64,000 nt of DNA from JAWAAW01 sp964353335 (GTDB taxonomy: Archaea > Nanobdellota > Nanobdellia > Woesearchaeales > ARS49): positions 186,001-250,000 of the forward strand of contig CAYGVI010000003.1 of the NCBI GenBank assembly GCA_964353335.1. The letters are read 5' to 3'. The translations under genes were made by a program, and so were the position numbers. The notes beneath the pieces were generated by a model. The model did not search any database and was not told the origin of the DNA. It was given only the letters and a program-made list of their open reading frames with translations. Of this stretch, positions 39,367 through 47,300 are shown piece after piece (the stretch's first letter is position 1; each line of letters opens with the position of its first letter).

Positions 39367-39918
39367 TCATCCCTCCTTGTGTTGTTGAATTATCCAATCT
39401 ATGTGCATCGCCCTTTCTTCGGGCGTCTCAACAGGAACGTGCATTGGTTTGTATCCGAATTTATTGTATGCCTTGATTATTTCCTGGTGGATTTGCTGGG
39501 CCTGCTCAGGTGTTTCGCGGCGCTGCGCATCATTTCTGAAAGGCAGTGGCTCGAGAAGGAACACAAGGTCATACCTGTTCCAGCAGTCAAGATGCGTGCT
39601 GTGAAAGGCGTTGTCAAGTTTGTCAACATCATACACCCTGCAATATGCAAGGTTGTCAATCAAGCCCCTGTCAAGTATAACTTCAGGAATGTCTTTTATC
39701 TGGTATTCAAGTGCTTCCTGCCTGACAAAAAGTTTTGTCTGGAACATATTTTTGCTGTTCCACGGAAGGTCGCCGTGCTCTTTTGCCTCTTCTTCGCGTA
39801 TCAGCTTTCTTGCCATTTCAGGCATGACAATGTAGCCAAGCCCGAGAAGCTCCTTGCACGTTGCTGTTTTTCCGCTGCACGATGTTCCGGTGATGATGTA
39901 TCTTTTTGTGTCCCTCAT
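39367..39918 (-). CDS. AAA_28-type P-loop ATPase/kinase
   Basis: 183 aa starting MRDTKRYIITGTSCSGKTAT; Walker A GTSCSGKT at 11-18, then GYIVMPEMARKLIREEEA, VILDRGLIDNLAYCRVYD and FLLEPLPFRNDAQRRETPEQ. These are typical of the PF13521 (AAA_28) group, which includes nucleoside-kinase-like and TTD14-type ATPases. The ATG at 39918 was preferred; earlier in-frame codons would place residues inside a promoter region. It begins the P-loop/CYTH/P-loop set. Confidence 0.75.
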   Translation of the reverse strand: MRDTKRYIITGTSCSGKTATCKELLGLGYIVMPEMARKLIREEEAKEHGDLPWNSKNMFQTKLFVRQEALEYQIKDIPEVILDRGLIDNLAYCRVYDVDKLDNAFHSTHLDCWNRYDLVFLLEPLPFRNDAQRRETPEQAQQIHQEIIKAYNKFGYKPMHVPVETPEERAMHIDWIIQQHKEG

Positions 39919-39984
39919 AGAAATGTATATATACTTGTAGAAAATATCCTTTTTACTGTACAAAAAATAGGCAGAGTGTTGTAT

Positions 39985-40815
39985 ATGCTAAACAAACAGA
40001 CAACAGATGAGATAATTGACCTGATAAGGCAGAAGCCGAGGGCCGTGCAGGAGGTTGCTTTTTCAATAAAGAAAAACTGGCGTACAGCAGACAGGTACAT
40101 AGACATAATTGCAAAGGAAACAGGGCTGATAGCAACAAGGACTTTCAGGGAAGGAAGCAGGGGCGCGCTGAAAGTCGTTTACTGGAACGCCCTTGACCGC
40201 GCAAAAGGAAGCGCATACCAGGAATTATTATTGCAAAGGATTATCCACGGCAAAAAGAAGGAGGACTTTTCCCCTTTTGACATCTACCAGTTTGCAAGCC
40301 CTGACAAAAGGGAATCATACCTTGAATACAAGGAATTCTCAACCCACCCGCAAACCCGCTATGACAAGCTTCTTGAAGGCGCAAAACAGCAGTTATTGCT
40401 TTTCTCAGGAAACCTTTCCTGGATGGAGCTCGGGCCAAACACAAAGCAAATCCTTGAAAGCCTCGCAAGGAAAAAAGTCAGCATAAAAGTCATCACAAGG
40501 GTTGATGTCACGTCATTGAAAAACACAAATGCAATCCTTGACATCAACAAGCGCGTTGGCTGGGATGCTGTTGAAGTAAGGCACTGCGAGCAGCCATTAA
40601 GGGCTGTAATAGTTGATGATTCATTGGTGAGCATAAAGGAAGTTCTTTCCCCTCAACACCACCGCGAACTCAAGAAAAAAACATTCATTTTCTACAAAAT
40701 TAAGGACATTGAGTGGATTAACTGGATGCAAAAGGCATTCTGGCACTTGTGGGGCCAGAGCATTGACGCCCAGACGAGGCTTGAAGCCCTGAAGACACTG
40801 CAGCCCATAGGATAA
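39985..40815 (+). CDS. TrmB-like transcriptional regulator
   Basis: 276 aa. An N-terminal winged helix (TTDEIIDLIRQKPRAVQEVA ... KNWRTADRYIDIIAKETGLI) is followed by a C-terminal phospholipase-D-like effector fold: LLLFSGNLSWMELGPNTKQI, SIKVITRVDVTSLKNTNAI, LRAVIVDDSLVSIKE. This is the TrmB-type arrangement, except that it lacks the sugar-binding module. It diverges from the P-loop gene, and may regulate that cluster. Confidence 0.75.
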   Translation: MLNKQTTDEIIDLIRQKPRAVQEVAFSIKKNWRTADRYIDIIAKETGLIATRTFREGSRGALKVVYWNALDRAKGSAYQELLLQRIIHGKKKEDFSPFDIYQFASPDKRESYLEYKEFSTHPQTRYDKLLEGAKQQLLLFSGNLSWMELGPNTKQILESLARKKVSIKVITRVDVTSLKNTNAILDINKRVGWDAVEVRHCEQPLRAVIVDDSLVSIKEVLSPQHHRELKKKTFIFYKIKDIEWINWMQKAFWHLWGQSIDAQTRLEALKTLQPIG

Positions 40816-40848
40816 AACCCACTGGACACCTTTCAGCGCCTACGTAAG

Positions 40849-40858
40849 CCTTTTAAAC
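40849..40858 (+). promoter_or_regulatory. TATA-like box of hef
   Basis: CCTTTTAAAC is centred about 26 nt before ATG 40880 and favours this start over the TTG at 40859. Confidence 0.5.
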
Positions 40859-40879
40859 TTGGCTTTCTGGGATTTTCCC

Positions 40880-43096
40880 ATGCTCGCGCAGGGATTTACC
40901 CCGAGGCTGTATCAGGAAACCATTCTTTCAACAGCTGCGAGTAAGAACACGCTTGTTGTCCTGCCGACTGGAATGGGCAAGACAGCGATTGCATTCATGC
41001 TTGCCGCTCAAAGGCTGCAGCATTTTCCGCTTTCAAAGATTCTGTTATTGGCGCCCACAAAGCCATTGGCAGAGCAGCATTTGCAGACTTTCAAGGAAAA
41101 TATGCAATTGCCTGAGGAAAACTTTGCATTGTTCACAGGCGAAGTGCCTCCTGCGAAAAGGCAGGAAATGTGGCAAAAGGCAAAAGTGATTTTCTCAACG
41201 CCGCAGGGATTGGAAAATGACATTATGTCTGACAAAATCTCCCTTGCAAATGTTTCTTTGCTTGTTTTTGACGAAGCACACCGCGCAACAGGAGATTACA
41301 GCTATAATTTCATAGCAAAGCAGTACAATTCAAAGGCAAAATTCCCAAGAATTCTCGCTTTGACAGCATCTCCTGGCTCTGATGCTTTGAAAATTGAGGA
41401 GGTGTGCAAGAATTTGTTCATTGAAGGCGTTGAAATCCGCACTGACTCAGACCCTGACGTCCGGCCTTACGTCCAGGAAACAGAGGTTCAGTGGATAAAA
41501 GTGCCATTGCCTCCTGAATTTTTGGATGTTAAAAAATTCCTTGATGCCTGCATAAAAAGCAAGCTTGCGTCATTAAGGGAGCTTGGATTCACAAAGCCTG
41601 TTGATTATTTCAGCAAAAAGGAAATGCTCCTCCTGCAGGGAGAATTGCACGCCAAGCTTGCTGCTGGCGAGCGCGACTTTGAGACAATGAGGGCATTGTC
41701 TGTTGCAGCAGAGGCAATGAAAGTCCAGCACGCTTTGGAGCTTTTGGAAAGCCAGGGAAGCACTACATTGTTCAAATATCTCGATAAAATTATGATGGAA
41801 GCTGAAACTTCAAAGGTCAAGGCAGTCAAAAACCTTGTCAAGGACATTAATTTCCGCTCTGCTTATGTCAAGGCGCAGAAATTAATCGAGCAAAAGATTG
41901 AGCACCCGAAATTAGCCATTGCCAGAAGCATTGTTTCGCGCGAAATCACAGAAAACAAGCACGCCAAGATTCTGCTTTTCACACAGTTCAGGGATTCTGC
42001 TGTCAAGATAAAAGAGGAAATTGAGAAAGCCAAGGGCGTTGTTGCTGGAATTTTTGTCGGGCAGGCAAAAAAAGGCGACACTGGATTGTCACAGAAAAAA
42101 CAGATTGAGATGCTTGAGCAGTTCAAGGATGGATTGTACAATGTTTTAATCTGCACTTCTGTCGCAGAGGAAGGATTGGACATTCCTTGCGTTGACCTCG
42201 TCATATTTTACGAGCCGATTCCATCTGCAATCCGCACAATCCAGCGAAGAGGCCGCACAGGAAGGCAGGAAAAAGGCAAAGTTGTCGTCTTAATGGCGCA
42301 GAACACGCGCGATGAAGGTTACAGGTGGAGCGCGCATCACAAGGAAAGAAAAATGCACCAGGTTCTTGCTGAATTAAGGACTGATTTGAGAAAGAGGTTT
42401 CCGAGCCAGCCTCCGCTGATGAAATATGAAAAGCCAGAACAGCCAACTCTTGTCTTTGCTGACTACCGGGAAAAAGGCTCTGGTGTTTTGAAAGAGCTTG
42501 TTGAGCTTGGAGTTTCGCTAAAGCTTGAGATGCTTAATGTCGCTGACTATGTTCTTTCACCGCGGTGCGCTGTTGAATTCAAGACAGTTGAGGATTTTGC
42601 ACAAAGTATAATCGACGGCAGGCTTTTGGACCAATTAAAGAACATTAAGCAGAGCTATGACCGCCCTGTGATTATTGTCGAGGGCTCGCAGGACTTGTTC
42701 AAGGTCAGGAATATTCACCCGAATGCAATACGCGGAATGCTCGCGACAATTGCAGTGAGCTATGGAATCCCGATAATCTACACAAAGGATGCGAAAGACA
42801 CTGCAGCACAGCTTGTCGCGATTGCAAAGCGAGAGCAGGCAGTGAGCAAGGAAACATTCCAGCCGCATGCAGAAAAGCGCGCATCAACAGTTCAGGAACA
42901 GCAGGAATACATTGTCTCTTCTCTTCCAAATGTCGGCTTGAACCTTGCAAAAGAACTTCTCGAACACTTCAAGTCTGTAAAGAACGTTGTAAATGCCTCT
43001 GAAGAAGAACTAAAGAAAGTCGAAGGCGTTGGCGAAAAGAAAGCAAAAGCGATTAAGGACGCTGTTGAGAAGGAATATCAGAAACCGAAAGCTTAA
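40880..43096 (+). CDS. hef: Hef-type helicase-nuclease (FANCM/XPF homologue)
   Basis: 738 aa. The SF2 helicase has Walker A LPTGMGKT (29-36), DEAH in LLVFDEAHRATGD (near 130), TASPGSD, and motif VI QRRGRTGRQ. It then has an ERCC4 nuclease (TLVFADYREKGSGVLKEL, VADYVLSPRCAVEFKTVEDF) and tandem HhH (LPNVGLNLAKELLEHF, VEGVGEKKAKAIK). The nuclease core normally reads VERKT; here it is VEFKT, with Arg replaced by Phe. Hef processes stalled forks; nuclease strength here is uncertain. Confidence 0.95.
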   Translation: MLAQGFTPRLYQETILSTAASKNTLVVLPTGMGKTAIAFMLAAQRLQHFPLSKILLLAPTKPLAEQHLQTFKENMQLPEENFALFTGEVPPAKRQEMWQKAKVIFSTPQGLENDIMSDKISLANVSLLVFDEAHRATGDYSYNFIAKQYNSKAKFPRILALTASPGSDALKIEEVCKNLFIEGVEIRTDSDPDVRPYVQETEVQWIKVPLPPEFLDVKKFLDACIKSKLASLRELGFTKPVDYFSKKEMLLLQGELHAKLAAGERDFETMRALSVAAEAMKVQHALELLESQGSTTLFKYLDKIMMEAETSKVKAVKNLVKDINFRSAYVKAQKLIEQKIEHPKLAIARSIVSREITENKHAKILLFTQFRDSAVKIKEEIEKAKGVVAGIFVGQAKKGDTGLSQKKQIEMLEQFKDGLYNVLICTSVAEEGLDIPCVDLVIFYEPIPSAIRTIQRRGRTGRQEKGKVVVLMAQNTRDEGYRWSAHHKERKMHQVLAELRTDLRKRFPSQPPLMKYEKPEQPTLVFADYREKGSGVLKELVELGVSLKLEMLNVADYVLSPRCAVEFKTVEDFAQSIIDGRLLDQLKNIKQSYDRPVIIVEGSQDLFKVRNIHPNAIRGMLATIAVSYGIPIIYTKDAKDTAAQLVAIAKREQAVSKETFQPHAEKRASTVQEQQEYIVSSLPNVGLNLAKELLEHFKSVKNVVNASEEELKKVEGVGEKKAKAIKDAVEKEYQKPKA

Positions 43097-43134
43097 TAAG
43101 TAAGCTCATTCTTACCAGTAAGACTGGTGAGAAT

Positions 43135-43401
43135 ATGATAGACGTGATTAGTGTGTCATCAAAAGGACAAATCGTGATACCTGAGAAGGTCAGGGAGCGT
43201 TTCGGCATCAATCCAGGTACAAAGCTTGTCCTAATTGAGAAAGAGGACACGCTTCTCCTGAAAAAAGAGGAAGAAGTGGCAAAACACCTTGAAGAAAGCG
43301 AACGAAAGGAAACAATAGGCTGGATGATGCTCGCAGAAAAATCATTGAAGGACGTCTGGGATAATCCAAAAGATAAAAAGGTGTGGAAAAAGTACCTATG
43401 A
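43135..43401 (+). CDS. AbrB/MazE-like antitoxin
   Basis: 88 aa. The N-terminal swapped-hairpin DNA-binding domain is IDVISVSSKGQIVIPEKVRERFGI, typical of SpoVT/AbrB antitoxins, with GTKLVLIEKEDTLLLKK. The C-terminal half (about 45-88) would wrap the toxin. Its stop overlaps the start of the toxin (ATGA). Confidence 0.88.
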   Translation: MIDVISVSSKGQIVIPEKVRERFGINPGTKLVLIEKEDTLLLKKEEEVAKHLEESERKETIGWMMLAEKSLKDVWDNPKDKKVWKKYL

Positions 43402-43736
43402 AGCAGCGCGATATTGTACTTGTGCCATTTCCGTTCTCTGACACGTCAGGCAGTAAAATCAGGCCTGCTCTAGTTCTTTCAAATGAAAAGTTCAACAAGG
43501 CAAGTAATGACGTGGTTATTTGCGCCATAACAAGCAACCTGAAGCAGACGCCATATTCTCTCGTAATTGACCAGAAGGATATTGAAATCGGAAAGCTTTA
43601 TGACATAAGCACTATCAAGGCAGAGAGCATTGCGAAAATTAACAAGTCATTTGTTCTTAAAACAATTGCCATGCTTAAAAAACAGGCATTTACCAAAGTT
43701 GTAATGTTGCTTAATGAATTGGTTAAGCCTGACTAA
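43398..43736 (+). CDS. PemK/MazF-like toxin
   Basis: 112 aa starting MKQRDIVLVPFPFSDTSGSK, then RPALVLSNEKFN and DVVICAITSNLKQ: the MazF/PemK fold, whose Arg and Thr/Ser residues (RPALVLS, ITSN) form the RNase site. Start and antitoxin stop overlap, the usual toxin-antitoxin arrangement. It probably cleaves mRNA at short motifs. The 3' end overlaps a convergent ribbon-helix-helix gene by 14 bp. Confidence 0.88.
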   Translation: MKQRDIVLVPFPFSDTSGSKIRPALVLSNEKFNKASNDVVICAITSNLKQTPYSLVIDQKDIEIGKLYDISTIKAESIAKINKSFVLKTIAMLKKQAFTKVVMLLNELVKPD

Positions 43737-43971
43737 TTAAAAGTCTTGCGCGCGCCTTTTCATATTCTTCAGCGCTGATTTTTTTTCTTGCCGCGCCCTT
43801 AAGCCGGGCGAGCTCAAGCATTGCCTTCTTCATTTTTATCTCATCCAGCTTTTCCCGCAGGGCATTGCGGATAAACTCAGTCCTGTTCTGATATCCCTCT
43901 TTCTCCACAACATCATCAACAGCCTTCAGGAACTTGTCCTCAAGCTTCAGCGTAATCATCTCAGTAGTCAT
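43723..43971 (-). CDS. ribbon-helix-helix (CopG/ParD-type) protein, 82 aa
   Basis: ITLKLEDKFLKAVDDVVEKE followed by NRTEFIRNALREKLDEIK is a typical CopG/MetJ-fold start with the strand and two helices. The C-terminal half is charged. It has a TATATATTC-type box about 25 nt upstream of ATG 43971. It resembles an antitoxin or regulator but has no adjacent toxin partner other than the convergent MazF. Confidence 0.75.
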   Translation of the reverse strand: MTTEMITLKLEDKFLKAVDDVVEKEGYQNRTEFIRNALREKLDEIKMKKAMLELARLKGAARKKISAEEYEKARARLLISQA

Positions 43972-44064
43972 ATATCCAGAGTATATACTATGAATATATA
44001 AGCTTTGCGGAAGAAATAGACTTTAAAGTGAACATTTTTAAGCAGGAATAATATTGCATTCTTT

Positions 44065-44511
44065 ATGAACAAGAACTGGTATTTGCTCGCAAGCATTTTT
44101 GTTATACTTGCAGGCCTTGTGTGGGTTGTTGGCAATATCGGTGCAAACATATTCGGAGAGTTTTCGCGCGCAGAATATTTTGGAATAGGCGTTTATTGGT
44201 CAGAGGTCTTGCTTGGAGGCGTTCTTGGCTCTATTGCCCTTGCTCTTGCATTCTTTCCAGCAGGAATTGCACTGCTAAAACTTGGAAAGCAAAAGCAGAC
44301 AAAGCTTGGAAACTGGAGCGTCATTCTCATCTTGATTGGCATTGCACTGGTTCTCCTGCTTTCAATTATCTCATTGCCGTCTTGCCTGCAGCACGCAAAC
44401 CAAGAGTGCCTTCTCGGAGTATTCCTTATGGGTGTTATTCCCGCAGGAGTCTTGTATGGAATCAGCCTTTTGCTTTTGGTTATCAACTGGTTTACAACAA
44501 GAAAGCATTAA
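44065..44511 (+). CDS. four-TM membrane protein, 148 aa
   Basis: Four hydrophobic segments (about 8-27, 48-70, 84-105, 120-142) with a short luminal loop CLQHANQECLL holding two Cys. The basic linker GKQKQTKLGN is cytoplasmic. Family not recognised. It stands alone between the RHH gene and the next TPR-like gene. Confidence 0.6.
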   Translation: MNKNWYLLASIFVILAGLVWVVGNIGANIFGEFSRAEYFGIGVYWSEVLLGGVLGSIALALAFFPAGIALLKLGKQKQTKLGNWSVILILIGIALVLLLSIISLPSCLQHANQECLLGVFLMGVIPAGVLYGISLLLLVINWFTTRKH

Positions 44512-44611
44512 ACCTTCAATTCTTTCAGTCTTTTGATTCTTTCTGCTGTTGAGAAGGAATATCAGAATTTATAGAAAAGATTTTTATACTAGATCTCCGA
44601 AAGCATGTTTA

Positions 44612-45280
44612 ATGGTTGACAATAAAACAGGGAGCCTGTTCAAGAAAGCAGTGATTGGCGTTATTGCGCTTGCTTCTGCATATTATGTTGGGCTGAAGCA
44701 AAGACCTTCTTTTGCGGAATTGACTCCTAAAATGCAGCAGGCTGTTGCTGAAGAGCACCAAAGCGTTGAAGACATGCTTGAAGCTGCTGCGAACAATTTC
44801 AAACTCGGAAAGATTGATGATGCTCTAAAGAATTTCACAAGTGCAATGCGTTTGGTTCCTTTACTTGGAAAAATTGATCCGAGATATGCCCAAATTCAGG
44901 AAAAGCTTGACAAATACAAGGAATTCTTGGAAGCAACCCGCTTTTGTTATGTGGAATTAAATAAGGCACGCGAACATCTTGAGAATATTGAAATGCCGCC
45001 AAGCCCAACTAACGCTGATTGGATTATGAACTTTTACCCTTTCCCTAAAGAATTCGTTGTTTTGAAAGAACAGACCAGGCGTTCTGATGAGCCTGAACTG
45101 GCAGCAGCAGCCCGCAATGCGCTTTCGCAATTATTTAAAGAATGGAAATCCGCAGTGGAAAAACTCCTGTTAAGATTAAAGCAAGTGCAAGATAACCCGT
45201 ATGCAAAAAGAATGATTAAAGAAATTGAAAACAGTTTTCTGCCGGAACTCGAACAAAGAATAGAACATTTAAGCAAATAA
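44612..45280 (+). CDS. membrane-anchored TPR-like protein, 222 aa
   Basis: Start ATG 44612, about 25 nt after TTTTTATACT. One N-terminal membrane segment (VIGVIALASAYYVGL) anchors a helical domain that contains a TPR-like unit (AAANNFKLGKIDDALKNFTSAM). The rest is coiled-coil-like to the C-terminus (IENSFLPELEQRIEHLSK). Converges on htpX with 3 nt between the stops. Role unknown. Confidence 0.6.
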   Translation: MVDNKTGSLFKKAVIGVIALASAYYVGLKQRPSFAELTPKMQQAVAEEHQSVEDMLEAAANNFKLGKIDDALKNFTSAMRLVPLLGKIDPRYAQIQEKLDKYKEFLEATRFCYVELNKAREHLENIEMPPSPTNADWIMNFYPFPKEFVVLKEQTRRSDEPELAAAARNALSQLFKEWKSAVEKLLLRLKQVQDNPYAKRMIKEIENSFLPELEQRIEHLSK

Positions 45281-45283
45281 TTC

Positions 45284-46132
45284 TTACACTTTCAATTCGT
45301 GCAGTCTCTTTATTCTCTCAGAAGTCGGCGGATGTGTCGAGAACAAGGATACAAGCCCTCCTGCTGTAAACGGATTGACGATAAACAGCGAGCTTGTTGC
45401 TGGATTGCCGCCTCGCATTGGATTAGCCTTGCAGCCGTGCTCGAGCTTGCTTAAAGCGCTGGCCAAACTCGCGGAATCCTTAATCGTCCTCGCACCAGTA
45501 GCATCAGCGTGGTACTCCCTGGCACGGGAAATCGCAAGCTGGATAATCATCGCGATAATCGGTGCAAGTATTGCCATAACAAGCAGCCCAAGCACTCCGC
45601 CCAGATTATTGTCCCTGTCCCTTCCGCCGCCAAAGAGCGCAGCAAACCGCGCCATGTAAGCCAGATATGAAATCACTGCTGCAAGTGTTGCTGCTATTGT
45701 TGCAATTAGCATATCTCTATTCTTGACATGCGCCATTTCGTGCGCAAGGACGCCTTTGAGCTCATTATCAGTAAGCAAGCCAAGTATTCCTTCTGTGCAC
45801 GCCACAACCGCCTTCTTGGGCGATGGCCCTGTTGCAAATGCATTTGGAGTCTGAGTCGGAATAATGTAAAGCGCTGGCTTTGGCATTCCTGCTTTGCGCG
45901 CAATCTCCTCAATCATATGGTGCAGTTTGGGATACTCGCTTTTCTTCGCAGGCTTGGCCCTGTACATCAACAGCACGAGCTTGTGGGAAAAAAAGAACAT
46001 TCCAAAGTTCATCAGCACTGCAAAGACCAGGGCAATTGTCAATCCTGATTTTCCGCCAAACAAAAAGCCAATGCCAAGGACTAACCCTGTCATCAGCCCC
46101 AATAACAATACTGTCTTAATCTGGTTCCACAT
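45284..46132 (-). CDS. htpX: HtpX-type membrane zinc metalloprotease (M48)
   Basis: 282 aa with N-terminal TM segments, the zinc motif LAHEMAHVKNRD (HEMAH), a second pair of TM segments and the third ligand in SRAREYHADATGA (E of the ExxxD motif). The C-terminus STHPPTSERIKRLHEL is typical of M48B. HtpX degrades damaged membrane proteins. Start ATG 46132 (MWNQIKTVLLLG) fits a TTTAAA box about 25 nt upstream; a longer frame to 46297 is not needed. Confidence 0.95.
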   Translation of the reverse strand: MWNQIKTVLLLGLMTGLVLGIGFLFGGKSGLTIALVFAVLMNFGMFFFSHKLVLLMYRAKPAKKSEYPKLHHMIEEIARKAGMPKPALYIIPTQTPNAFATGPSPKKAVVACTEGILGLLTDNELKGVLAHEMAHVKNRDMLIATIAATLAAVISYLAYMARFAALFGGGRDRDNNLGGVLGLLVMAILAPIIAMIIQLAISRAREYHADATGARTIKDSASLASALSKLEHGCKANPMRGGNPATSSLFIVNPFTAGGLVSLFSTHPPTSERIKRLHELKV

Positions 46133-46186
46133 AAACACTACAACCCGAAGCCGGTTTAAATATGTTATGAACTTTGTTTCAGCAGT

Positions 46187-46196
46187 TTTATATATA
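46187..46196 (+). promoter_or_regulatory. TATA-like box of the 46218 gene
   Basis: TTTATATATA is centred about 26 bp before ATG 46218. With the htpX box at 46154-46162 it makes a divergent promoter pair. Confidence 0.5.
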
Positions 46197-46217
46197 CCGC
46201 ACATTGATTTCGTGGCG

Positions 46218-46916
46218 ATGAGTGCCGACGACAGCCACGAGCCGATATATGTAATACAGCTTCCAGATTCTGATTTTCTTACTCCGCAAGCCAACAAAAC
46301 CCTTTACAGGAAGATAAGGAATGATTTTATCAGCATGCTTGATGACATTCCTGGCGGATTTCGTGTAAACAAATGCGGCTGCTGCGGAAACGCGGCAATT
46401 TCAACCAGAACAACCAATATTGAGATTATGAAGTACGATGACAGAAATATTTTTTACGAGTTTTACAATAACATGGACATGCCAAGGAGCAGCTGGAGGA
46501 CAGGGCAGCTGGCTTTTTACGTGATAAAGGCCATTGAAAAACAGTTTAATCCGGCAACCGTTGAATTCCTCCTTCCAAACAACAGGGCAGTGATAGACCT
46601 TGTTGTTGCAAAGGTTGAAGCAAGCATCGGCGACAAGTCGACAACTGATACAATCGGAGCCATACCCCTGCACTATCGCAACAAGATTGAGATAGCCGAG
46701 TCAAAGGAGCTGATAAAGGATTTTCAGGAGGATGTCCTTAATGATTTTGCATTCAAGGAAGGAAAAGACGGGATTAACGAGATAAAATTCACAACAAAAA
46801 TCGCATATGCCTGGCACAACCGCCACGGAACCCTTTCCGGCTTCAATCCCGGAAAGCGCCCTGCAGGGCTTGACGCAAAAGTCCTTCATTCAGGCGTCGC
46901 CATGGTGCCGCGCTGA
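46218..46916 (+). CDS. hypothetical protein with CxCC motif, 232 aa
   Basis: Start ATG 46218 (MSADDSHEPIYVIQL). It contains NKCGCCGNAAIS, a compact cysteine group that may bind metal, and alternating strand/helix segments such as ATVEFLLPNNRAVIDLVVAK. No membrane segments. Family not recognised. The 3' end overlaps the convergent Toprim gene by 31 bp. Confidence 0.55.
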   Translation: MSADDSHEPIYVIQLPDSDFLTPQANKTLYRKIRNDFISMLDDIPGGFRVNKCGCCGNAAISTRTTNIEIMKYDDRNIFYEFYNNMDMPRSSWRTGQLAFYVIKAIEKQFNPATVEFLLPNNRAVIDLVVAKVEASIGDKSTTDTIGAIPLHYRNKIEIAESKELIKDFQEDVLNDFAFKEGKDGINEIKFTTKIAYAWHNRHGTLSGFNPGKRPAGLDAKVLHSGVAMVPR

Positions 46917-47248
46917 ATAAACCTGAACAATCCCTCAATCTGACGGAGATCAGTCTCCTTGAAAAGAAACTTCCTGAACCTGTCGTCAATTTTCACGCCG
47001 TGCTTCTGCAATTCTGCCTTCAGTACAGAATAAATCTTTTTTCCCTCGCTGTCAAGGTCTGTCAAAATCACGCACTCGTCGCATAGCTTTGCCACGAGTT
47101 CAACCACTTTATACATTGGCTTTCCGCGCAAAGAAACAACATTTTCCATACCGAGTTTTTGCAATGCTGCCTTGTCCTTATATCCTTCAACTATTATGCA
47201 GGGCTGTTCTTCACAAAGCGTTTCAACCCACTGGTCAAGTTCATCCAT
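46886..47248 (-). CDS. small Toprim-domain protein
   Basis: 120 aa; start ATG 47248 (MDELDQWVETL). A stand-alone Toprim fold: CIIVEGYKDKAALQKLG carries the conserved Glu, and CVILTDLDSEGKK carries DxD. This resembles the small primase-like and RNase M5-like archaeal Toprim proteins. It is next to the primase gene, but runs divergently from it. Its enzymatic role (nuclease or primase-like) cannot be decided from sequence alone. Confidence 0.8.
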   Translation of the reverse strand: MDELDQWVETLCEEQPCIIVEGYKDKAALQKLGMENVVSLRGKPMYKVVELVAKLCDECVILTDLDSEGKKIYSVLKAELQKHGVKIDDRFRKFLFKETDLRQIEGLFRFIQRGTMATPE

Positions 47249-47300
47249 TGACACAAACTATATATAGGATATTCTTAAGCGTTCTGCCAGGGGGAGTTGG

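Noticed and set aside
39379..39984. Upstream extension of the TrmB-like gene
   Set aside because: Open frame but antisense to the P-loop gene; the HTH domain begins right after ATG 39985.
45894..46217. Upstream extension of the 46218 gene
   Set aside because: The extension is antisense to HtpX and crosses the divergent promoter region; the TATA spacing supports ATG 46218.
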